NCBI RefSeq assembly: GCF_937616625.2
Contig: NC_065572.1
Location: forward strand, 42,559,653 to 42,623,652
Length of the DNA: 64,000 nt
Origin: Mercurialis annua
Lineage: Eukaryota; Streptophyta; Magnoliopsida; Malpighiales; Euphorbiaceae
Reading direction: 5' to 3'
Shown here: positions 12,576 to 21,931 of the stretch, piece after piece
Numbering within the stretch: the stretch's first letter is position 1
Layout: each line of letters begins with the position of its first letter
The notes under the pieces: model-generated
What the model saw: only the letters and a program-made list of their open reading frames with translations
Database searches by the model: none
Told to the model about the DNA's origin: nothing
Program-made: the position numbers and the translations under genes

Positions 12576-13956
12576 ACTTTGTCACGATCCAAATTATTGA
12601 GCCGAGACCGGCGCTAGGGAATGGGAGTGGTAGCTCCGAAACCCGTAGCAAGCCTAAAACCACTCTAACTTTTTTTTCGCGGAAACACAAACACAACTAT
12701 CCTATAGACATATAATAAGAAGACATGTTTACAATCATAACGTACATCATATATATCACATCATCGATACAACCATAGTGGGCATCTCACTTCCGTAACT
12801 TGTACGTACTAGCCCGTCTATCGATCAATACAAAACTGACAACCCAAAGACGTCACATCAAACAAACATTAAATATGTACACAACCTATAAGACCTGACT
12901 ATCCTATGCTAAGACTCGTCACACGTATACTACTGCAGCACCCAGGGGACTCGTACTCAGCACACCAAAGACGGTCTGTCTGATCCGACTCTAAATACCT
13001 GAAAAACATCAATGTGAGGGGTCAGTATTTTGGGGAAATACTGAGTGAGAAAACACATTACTAAGGTATTATAGAAAATAACATCGCATTTAAAACAAAA
13101 CACATATATACAAACATATTATACTTCAAGCATTTGATCCGATCGAAACCCTAATATCTTGGTATGCATAATGAACATTATCACAACATCTAACGATCGA
13201 TCGATATGAGTCCGGGATAATTCAACCAGCCGACTCGCAGATACAGGCCCCGGGATAGTTCAACCAGATAGGCTCTGTATCGCATGCACAAACAAGTATG
13301 ATAGACGACCCATGAAATCTCTAACTATGACTTACCCGGACGCTGGTGATCACACAGCCTATTGACACCCAATAGGTAGCTTGTTTCCCCCGGATCATAT
13401 ACTAGTTTTCACAATCTATATATGTTCGATAATACGATGTACAAATTCATTTCTATCGATAAAATACTATAGCATGCGATGTAGTTTAATATTATATTTA
13501 TAATATAAAAATTATCTATTGCGTAATAATACTCAAAGTAAAGTTTAACTCACAATGATCGCTATTCCTTATATCCAAACGTAAGCTCCACACGTCATTC
13601 ACTCTTTTAACTATTCCAGCTCGTCGATCTCGTACCTCGTCGATGTATCCTTTTCCTATTCAAATCATACGTACGTTTAATTCATAAACGTAAACTTAAT
13701 ACTAAAACTCTAAGTTATAAACTTAGGTCAAAACGATCGTATTCCCAATACGACTCTTAGCTTTGGTCGTGTTCTGACACTTAGTCGAGATACTTGTTAT
13801 ATCTCTTTTTAATTAATAGGAGTCCTTAATCGTTTTTAGGATCTAATATTGAAAATATCAAAATCCCATTTCTTTATGGCTAAAAGTCCATTTTAGCCCC
13901 TCGGGCAAAAAGTCCATTTTAGTCCCTCGCGGACCTACTGCGCGCCCGCACAGGGA

Positions 13957-14039
13957 GGTGTGCGTTCGCACACCGTGGTGTGCGCTCGCACACCACCACA
14001 ATGGTGCGTTCGCACACCACGGGTGTGCGATCGCACACC
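13957..14039. repeat. GC-rich hairpin cluster in right LTR
   Basis: Same arrangement as in the left LTR, offset by exactly 3,701 bp. Inverted repeats GGTGTGCGNTCGCACACC begin at 13,957, 13,977 and 14,022. The intermediate copy at 14,003-14,018 reads GGTGCGTTCGCACACC and is less degraded than in the left LTR, which suggests the left copy has mutated. Confidence 0.85.
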
Positions 14040-14523
14040 ACGTGCGATCTGCACGCAGCCCCCGGAAACAGCGTTTCCGGCTTCCCGTCGTGCTATCTTT
14101 CCGCCAAACATACCAAATACTCCATTTCCGACAAAACCCTTAACTTTGATTTTCCAAAAACGCTAAAACCGAGCTTAAATCGATAAGTTTCTATTTTATA
14201 CTAAACTATCCTTTAATTTGAATTTATTACCAAATATCAAGATATTTACCTCAAAATGATACTTAGGATCGATAGAGGATTCGATTCTGAAGAAATCGCC
14301 GCTTGAATCACTTGAATCGGACGTCGAACGGCGAAACGGCGGCGAAACGTATCGATCGCCACTTTCTTCTTCCTTTCTCTGTTCCTCTTCTGCTCTTTGG
14401 AATCATCTGATTCCTTCCTTTACCTAACATATAAGTTGGCTAATTAGCCACTTTAATCCTTCAATTCTTTAACTTAAACCATTTCTCTTTTAAATTATCC
14501 TTTTAACTCGATTATCTACGTAT

Positions 14524-14531
14524 TATTTATA
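14524..14531 (-). promoter_or_regulatory. Candidate TATA box in 5' LTR
   Basis: Minus-strand TATAAATA about 450 nt from the outer edge of the 5' LTR, which is where a U3 promoter could lie. The assignment is weak because the region is AT-rich and no start site is known. Confidence 0.3.
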
Positions 14532-14980
14532 TCCCAATAAATAATACTACTCCAAAAATAGTTATTTCCGTCGATAATCTTCCCATTTCTATTCTCGAGG
14601 CTAAATTGGCTAATTTGCACTTTGGTCCTTGAATTCTTCAAAATTGACAATTTAGCCCAAAATGAATTCGCGTCCAAATTTTAAAAGGTCTCCGATTGAC
14701 CTGAAACTTTTACCACCAATACTATAAAACATTTCGCGGACCTTGGCGAAATAATTCCATTTTCGGACTTAACTGGTTAAATTACCACTTTAGTCCCTGA
14801 ACTCTAGTTTGTAACTTTTCTTAATATTTTTCCTTATTTTCTTATTCTAATCCTCAAACATATACGTCTTACTCCATATTATCCTTTTCTTTAATATCCC
14901 ATATCTTTATCTTTGCAACTCCGGTCCTTCTCTGCCGGACACGTTGCACTAAACGGCACCTGAACTTACGGGGTATTACA

Positions 14981-14985
14981 TTAAC
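14981..14985. repeat. Target site duplication, right (TTAAC)
   Basis: An exact repeat of 8,874-8,878, directly after the terminal CA of the right LTR. The satellite resumes with CTTTTGAGTGATTTAAGCC, in register with the sequence interrupted at 8,873. Confidence 0.95.
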
Positions 14986-17900
14986 CTTTTGAGTGATTTA
15001 AGCCAAACGTTTAAAAACGCTACGAAACAAATCCCAACATTTTACCTTTTTAGCAATTTAAGCCAAACATTTACAAACGTTACGAAACAAATCCAAAAGT
15101 TTAATCTTTTTATCAATCTAAGCCAAACGTTTACAAACGTTGCGAAAAAAAATCCAAACGTTTCCTTTTTTTAGCGATTTAAACAAAACGTTTAAAAGGT
15201 TACGCAACCAATCCAAATGTTTCACCTTTTTAGCAATTTAAGCGAAACGTTTACAAACGTCACGAAACAAATCCAAGCGTTTCACCTTTTTAGCAATTTA
15301 AGCCAAATTTTACAAACGTTATGAAACAAATCCAAGCATTTCACCTTTTTAGCAATTTAAGCAAAATGTTTACGAACGTTACGAAACAAATCCAAGCGTT
15401 TCACCTTTTTAGCAATTCAAGCCGAACGTTTACAACCGTTACGAAACAACTCCAAACATTTCACCTTTTAAGCGATTTATGACAAACCTTTACAAACATT
15501 ACGAAACAAATCCAAACGTTTCCCCTTTTGAGCGATTTAAGCGAAACGTTTGCAAACATTACGAAACAAATCCAGACGTTTCGCCTTTTTAGCGATTTAA
15601 GCAAAACGTTTTCAAACGGTAAGAAACTAATCCAAATGTTTCACCTTTTGAGCGATTTAAGCCAAACTTTTACAAACGCTACGAAACAAATCCCAACGTT
15701 TCCCCTTTTTAGCAATTTAAGCCAAACATTTACAAACGTTACGAAACAAATCCAAAAGTTTCACTTTTTTTGCGATTTAAGCCAAACGTTTGCAAACGTT
15801 ACGAAACAAATACAAACGTTGCCCCTTTTAGCGATTTAAGCCAAATGTTTTCAAACGTTACGAAAGAAATCCAAATGTTTCACCTTTTTAGCGATTTAAG
15901 CCAGACATTTACAAACGTTACAAAACAAATCCAAATGTTTCACCTTTTTAGCAATTTAAGCCAAAAGTTTACAATCGTTACGAAACAAAACCAAACGTTT
16001 AAAACGTTTTGAAACAAATTAAAACGTTTCACATTTTTAGCGATTTAAGCCAAACATTTACAAACGTTACGAAACAAAACCAAGCGTTTCACCTTGTTAG
16101 AAATTTAAGCCAAATGTTTACAAACATTACGAAACAAATCCAAGTGTTTCACCTTTTTAGCAATTTAAGCCAAAAGTTTACAAACGTTACGAAACAAATC
16201 CAAACGTTTCACCTTTTTAGCAATTTAAGCCAAACGTTTACAAACGTTACGAAACAAATCTAAACGTTTTACCTTTTTAGCGATTTAAGCCAAACATTTA
16301 CAAACGTTATAAAACAAATCCAAGCGTTTCACCTTTTTAGCAATATAAGCCAAACGTTTACAAACGTTACGAACCAAATCCAAGCGTTTCACCTTTTTAG
16401 CAATTTAAGCGAAATGTTTACAAACATTACGAAACAAATCCAAACGTTTCACCTTTTAGCGATTTAAGCGAAATATTTATAAACATTACGAAACAAATCC
16501 AAATGTTTCACCTTTAGCAATTTAAGCTAAACGTTTAAAAATAATACAAAACAAATCCAAGCGTTTCACCTTTTTAGAAATTTAAGCCAAATCTTTACAA
16601 ACGTTACGAAACAAATCCAAGCGTTTCACCTTTTTAGCATTTTAAGCCAAACGATTACAAACATTACAAAACAAATCCAAGTGTTTCACCTTTTTAGCAA
16701 TATAAGCCAAACGTTTACAAACATTACGAAACAAAACCAAGCGTTTCACCTCCATAGCAATTTAAGCAAAACGTTTACAAACGTTACGAAACAAATCCAA
16801 ATGTTTCACCTTATTGGCAATTTAAGCCAAACGTTTATAAAGGTAAGGAAACAAATCTGAATGTTTGACCTTTTTGGCGATTTAAGCCAAACGTTTACAA
16901 ACGATACGAAACAAATCCAAACGTTTCCCCTTTTCAGCAATTTAAGCCAAACCCTTACAAACGTTACGAAACAAATCCAAACGTTTCACCTTTTTAGAGA
17001 TTTAAGCCAAACGTTTACAAACGTTACGAAACAAATCCAAATGTTTCACCTTTTAAGCGATTTAAGCCAAACGTTTACAAACGTTACGAAACATATCCAA
17101 ACGTTTCACCTTTTTAGCGATTTAAGGCAAACATTTTCAAACGTTACGAAACAAATCCAAATGTTTCACTTTTTTAGCGATTTAAGCCAAACGTTTAAAT
17201 GTTTAACCTTTTTAGCAATTTAAGCCAAGCGTTTACAAACATTATGAAACAAAACGAAATGTTTAAAACATTATGAAACAAATTAAAACGTTTCACATTT
17301 TTAGCGATTTAAGCCAAACGTTTACAAACGTTACGAAACAAAGCCAAGCGTTTCACCTTTTTAGCAATTTAAGCCAAACGTTTACAAACATTACAAAACA
17401 AATCCAAACGTTTCACCTTTTTAGCAATTTAAGCCAAATGTTTACAAACGTTACGAAACAAATCCAAGCATTTCACCTTTTTTGCAATGTAAGCAAAACG
17501 TCTACAAACATTACAAAACAAATCCAAGCGTTTCCCCTTTTTAGCAATTTAAGCCAAATGTTTACAAACGGTACGAAACAAATCCAAGCGTTTAACCTTT
17601 TTAGACATTTAAGCCAAACGTTTACAAACATTACAAAACAAATCCAAGCGTTTCACCTTTTTAGAAATTTAAGCCAAAAGTTTACAAACATTACTAAACA
17701 AATTCAAGAGTTTCACCTTTTTAGCAATATAAGCCAAACGTTTACGAACGTTACGAAACAAATCCAAACGTTTCACCTTTTTAGCGATTTAAGTCAAACG
17801 TTTACAAACGTTACGAAACAAATCCAAACGTTTCACCTTTTAAGCTATTTAAGCCAAACATTTACAATGGTTTGGAAACAAATCCAAATGTTTCACCTTT

Positions 17901-19444
17901 TTAGCAATTTAAGCCAAACGTTTACAAACGTTGCGAAACAAATTCAAGCATTTCACCTTTTTAGCAATTTAAGCCAAACGTTTACAAACGTTACAAAACA
18001 AATCCAAGCGTTTCACCTTTTTAGTAATTTTAGCGAAATATTTACAAACGTTAGTGATTTAAGCGAAATGTTTAAAAACTTACGAAACAAATCCAGACGT
18101 TTCATCTTTTTAGCGATTTAAGCCAAACATTTACAAAAGTTACCAAATAAATCCAAACGTTTCCCCTTTATAGCGATATCAGCCAAACGTTTACAAACAT
18201 TACTAAACAAATCCAAGCGTTTCTCCTTTTTAGCAATTTAAGCCAAACGTTTACAAACGTTACAAAACAAATCCAAACGTTTCGCCTTTTTAGCAATTTA
18301 AGCCAAACGTTTACGAACATTACGAAAAAAATTCAAACGTTTCCCCATTTTATCGATTTAAGCCAAACGTTTAAAATGTTACGAAACAAATCCAAATGTT
18401 TCACCTTTTTGGCGATTTAAGCCAAACGTTTAAAACGTTACGAAACAAATCCAAACGTTTCAACTTTTAAGCAATTTATGCAAAACGTTTACAAACATTA
18501 CGAAACAAATCGAAGTGTTTCATCTTTTTAGCGATTGAAGCCAAATGTTTACAAACGTTACGAAACAAATCCAAACGTTTCACATTTTTAGCAATTTAAG
18601 CAAAAGGTTTACAAATGTTACGAAAGAAAAACCAATTGTTTCACCTATTTTTAGCAATTTAAGCCAAATGTTTACAAATGTTACGAAACAAAACAAATGT
18701 TTCACCTATTTAGCGATTTAAGCCAACGTTTACAAACGTTACAAAACAAATCCAAACGTTTCACCTTTTTAGTGATTTAAGACAAACATTTACAAACATT
18801 ACGAAACAAATCCAAACGTTTCACCTTTTTAGCAATTTAAATCCAAACATTTCACCTCTTTAGCAAATTAAGCCAAACATTTTCAAAAGTTACGAAACAA
18901 ATCCAAAAGTTTAACCTTTTTAGCAATTTAAGCCAAACTTTTCACCTTTCTAGAGATTTAAGCCAAACATTTACAAACGTTAGGAAACAAATCCAAATGT
19001 TTCACCTTTTTAGCGAATTAAGCCAAACGTTTACAAACGTTACGAAAGTAATCCAAACATTTAAAACGTTACGAAACCCTTTTTAATAATTTAAGCCAAA
19101 CGTTTACTAACGTTACGAAACAAATCAAAACCTTCAATCTTTTTAGCGATCTAAAACAAATATTACGAAATAAATCCAAATGTTTCACCTTTTTAGCGAT
19201 TTAAGCCAAACTTTTACAAACATTACGAAACAAAACCAAACGTTTCACCTTTTCAGCAATTTAAGCCAAACGTTTACTGATGTTACGAAACAAATCCCAA
19301 ACGTTTCACCTTAGCGGATTAAGAAAAACGTTTACACATGTTACGAAACAAATACAAAAGTTTTACCTTTTTAGCGATTTAAGTCAAAAGTTTAGAAACG
19401 TTACGAAATAAATTCAAGCATTTCACCTTTTTAGCGATTTAAGC
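14981..19444. repeat. 60-bp satellite array, segment 3
   Basis: Satellite between the LTR element and the second family-1 MITE insertion. From about 15,640 onward it matches later blocks, at offsets of 5,063 bp before about 16,310 and 5,624 bp after 16,861. The difference is explained by a 370-bp MITE with its 9-bp duplication and a 180-bp tandem duplication that are present only in the later copies. The marker monomer lies near 16,009 and 17,273. The longest open frame in the window (17,273-18,121, 282 codons) lies here and is pure satellite translation. Around 18,830-18,960 several monomers are cut to half length. Confidence 0.94.
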
Positions 19445-19827
19445 GGATAATAAACTCCCTGGTTCACTCAAGTCTCAGGAAATTTCAAAAAGGTCACTAA
19501 AGTCAATTTTCTTACAAAGTGGTCACTGAACTATACCTTTTATTACAAAAATATTTCTATTGTTACGAAAAGAACACTAAACGTTTTGTGAACTACAATA
19601 AAATCATTGGGTTATTTCTTTTATTACAAAAAAGTCACTGAACTATGTTCCTTTTTGTAATTTTGGCTTGCCACGTAAGCAAAAATATTAGGTTTTTACG
19701 TCGTTTTTTATGGGTGAACCCTTTTGTAATAAAAGGTATAGTTCAGTGACCATTTTGTAAGAAAATTGACTTTAGTGACCTTTTTGAAATTTCCTGAGAC
19801 TTGAGTGATCCAAGGAGTTTAATATCC
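19445..19827. mobile_element. Mutator-like MITE, family 1 (copy 2, 383 bp)
   Basis: Terminal inverted repeats GGATAATAAACTCC and GGAGTTTAATATCC extend about 105 bp inward. The flanks are a perfect 9-bp duplication, GATTTAAGC (19,436-19,444 and 19,828-19,836), taken from the satellite. No transposase. It lies in the opposite internal orientation to the copy at 2,206 and is the founder-type insertion shared by the copies at 25,069 and 30,694. Confidence 0.93.
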
Positions 19828-21561
19828 GATTTAAGCCAAACGTTAAAAACGTTACAAAATAAATGTAGACATTTTTACTTTTAGCTATTTAAGTCAAATG
19901 TTTACAAATGTTACGAAACAAATCCAAAAGTTTCCCCTTTTTAGGGACTGAAGTGAAACGTTTCCAAACGTTACGAAATAAATTCAAATGTTTACAAACG
20001 TTTCGAAACAAAACCAAGCGTTTCCCGTTTTTATCAATTTAAGCAAAACATTTACAAACATTAGAAAAAAAATCTAAGCGTTTCACCTTTTTAGCAATTT
20101 AAGTCAAACATTTACAAACATTACGAAACAAATACAAGTGTTTCACCTTTTTAGCAATTCAAGCCAAACATTTACAAACGTTACAAAACAAAACCAAACT
20201 TTTAAAACGTTACGAAACAAATTCAAACGTTTTTCATTTTTAGCGATTTAAGCAAAATGTTTACACACGTTACGAAACAAATCCAATCGTTTAAAATGTT
20301 ACGAAACAAATTCAAACGTTTACAAACGTTACGAAACAAACCAAGCGTTTCACCTTTTTAGCAAGTTAAGCCAAACGTTTAGAAGATTACCAAATAAATG
20401 CAAGCGTTTCAGCTTTTTAGGAATTTAAGTCAAACGTTTACAAACGTTACGAAACAAATCCAATCGTTTCACCTTTTTAGCAATTCAAGGCAAATGTTTG
20501 CAAACGTTACGAAAAAAATCCAAACATTTCACCTTTTTAGCGATTTAAGCCAAACCATTACAATCATTACGAAACATATCCAATCAACTTTTTAGTGATT
20601 TAAGCGAAACGTTTGCAAACGTTACCAAACAAATCTAAACGTTTCACCTTTTTAGCGATTTAAGCCATACGTTTACAAACGGTAGGAAACAAATCCAAAC
20701 GTTTCACCTTTTGAGCGATTTAAGCCAAACGTTTACAAACGCTACGAAACAAATCATAACGTTTCGCCTTTTTAGCAAATTAAGCAAAAGATTTACAAAC
20801 GTTTCGAAACAAATCCAAACGTTTCACTTTTTTTGCGATTTAAGCCAAACGTTTGCAAACGTTACGAAACAAATACAAACCTTTCCCCTTTTAGCGATTT
20901 AAGCCAAACGTTTTCAAACGTTACGAAAGAAATCCAAATATTTCACCTTTTTAGCGATTTAAGCTAGACGTTTACAAACATTACAAAACAAATCCAAATA
21001 TTTCACCTTTTTAGCAATTTAAGCCAAAAGTTTACAATCGTTACGAAACAAAACCAAACGTTTAAAACGTTTTGAAACAAATTAAAACGTTTCACATTTT
21101 TAGCGATTTAAGCCAAACATTTACAAACGTTACGAAACAAAACCAAGCGTTTCACCTTTTTAGAAATTTAAGCCAAATGATTACAAACATTACGAAACAA
21201 ATCCAAGCGTTTCACCTTTTTAGCAATTTAAGCCAAAAGTTTACAAGCGTTACGAAACAAATCCAAACGTTTCACCTTTTTAGCAATTTAAGCCAAACGT
21301 TTACAAACGTTACGAAACAAATCTAAACGTTTTACCTTTTTAGCGATTTAAGCCAAACATTTACAAACGTTATAAAACAAATCCAAGCGTTTCCCCTTTT
21401 TAGCAATATAAGCCAAACGTTTACAAACGTTACGAAACAAATCCAAACGTTTCACCTTTTTAGCAATTTAAGCCAAACGTTTACAAACGTTACGAAACAA
21501 ATCTAAACGTTTTACCTTTTTAGCGATTTAAGCCAAACATTTACAAACGTTATAAAATGAA
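19828..21561. repeat. 60-bp satellite array, segment 4
   Basis: Satellite between the family-1 and family-2 MITEs of higher-order unit 1. It includes poorly matching monomers just after the MITE (19,840-20,340), near 20,600 a monomer missing about 16 bp, and near its end a 180-bp tandem duplication (listed separately). The marker monomer lies at 21,072. No gene. Confidence 0.93.
21246..21561. repeat. 180-bp (three-monomer) tandem duplication beside MITE
   Basis: The stretch from about 21,246 repeats 180 bp downstream almost unchanged; for example the lines starting at 21,301 and 21,481 agree over 60 bases. The related block near 16,190-16,310 has a single copy. The family-2 MITE then inserted into the second copy. 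The same arrangement is inherited at 26,870-27,185. Confidence 0.85.
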
Positions 21562-21931
21562 GGATTAATTCCTAAAAAAATCACGAACTTTACACGAAGC
21601 TTCATTTTAATCATGAACCTTAAAAGTTGTCATTTAAAGGCACGAACTTTCATTTTGTTTCAAATCTATCGCCAAAGTAAAATCCGATGTATTTTATCGA
21701 ACCAAAAATTCCTAATCCTATATACTCTAACTAAAAGATAATAAGATTTAATGTTGATTTATAATTTGGGTCTTTCATTAATGGTTTATTGAAGAATTTA
21801 GTCAACAAAAATACATTGAAATGATAGATTTGAAACAAAATGAAAGTTCGTGCCTTTAAATGGCAACTTTAAAAGGTCATGATTAAAACGAAACTTCGTG
21901 TAAAGTTCGTGATTTTTTTAGGAATTAACCC
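21562..21931. mobile_element. Mutator-like MITE, family 2 (copy 1, 370 bp)
   Basis: The ends GGATTAATTCC and GGAATTAACCC belong to terminal inverted repeats of about 109 bp (21,562-21,670 and 21,823-21,931). The flanks are TAAAATGAA on the left and TAAAATAAA on the right, a 9-bp target duplication with one later change. No coding frame. Long terminal repeats and a 9-bp duplication again point to a Mutator-like element, but the sequence is unrelated to family 1. Confidence 0.88.

Larger units (their letters stand above)
11305..12579 (-). other. Internal region of the retrotransposon, non-coding
   Basis: 1,275 bp between PPT and PBS. The longest frames are 60-80 codons (for example minus 11,871-12,110 and 12,150-12,353) and show no zinc knuckle, aspartic protease, reverse transcriptase or integrase motif that I recognise. 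The stretch is AT-rich and not related to the satellite. Near the PBS, GGACCAAC appears at both 12,514 and 12,555, suggesting a small local duplication. Full autonomous Ty3/gypsy interiors usually run 4-6 kb, so most of the coding region is missing or was never present. Confidence 0.85.
8879..14980 (-). mobile_element. Non-autonomous LTR retrotransposon nested in the satellite
   Basis: A 6,102-bp element made of two long direct repeats (8,879-11,304 and 12,580-14,980) around a 1,275-bp internal region. Element ends are TG...CA and the flanks are a perfect 5-bp duplication, TTAAC. The orientation is minus: a primer binding site lies next to the right LTR and a polypurine tract next to the left LTR. 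No gag, protease, reverse transcriptase, RNase H or integrase frame is present, so mobilisation would depend on an autonomous relative. In element orientation, the region before the 3' LTR reads TTCGAGGACGAA, then AAGGGGGGAAGAA, then TGTAATACCCC. From memory this resembles the 3' end of plant Ty3/gypsy (Tekay/Del-like) chromoviruses; the lineage is inference. The long LTRs with a short non-coding interior fit a LARD-like derivative. Confidence 0.95.
12580..14980 (-). repeat. 5' LTR (right copy, 2,401 bp)
   Basis: On the plus strand it opens TGTCACGATCC and ends GGGGTATTACA, followed by the right target duplication. It is about 99% alike to the left LTR by eye, with roughly 20 substitutions, the 26-bp gap and one inserted A near 14,107. 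It holds the second copies of the hairpin (13,022-13,044), the GC-rich hairpin cluster (13,957-14,039) and the TATA candidate (14,524-14,531). Its promoter would fire leftwards through the internal region and then into the satellite at 8,878 and below if the terminator in the other LTR is leaky. Confidence 0.96.

Noticed and set aside
17273..18121. 282-codon open frame, and similar frames throughout the satellite, as a repeat-protein gene family
   Set aside because: The frame is a translation of the 60-bp satellite; the opposite strand is also open, adjacent blocks break the frame by small indels (unit 2 at about 23,445 against unit 3), and there is no non-repeat start, signal or domain. Frames begin at any chance ATG created by C-to-T changes.
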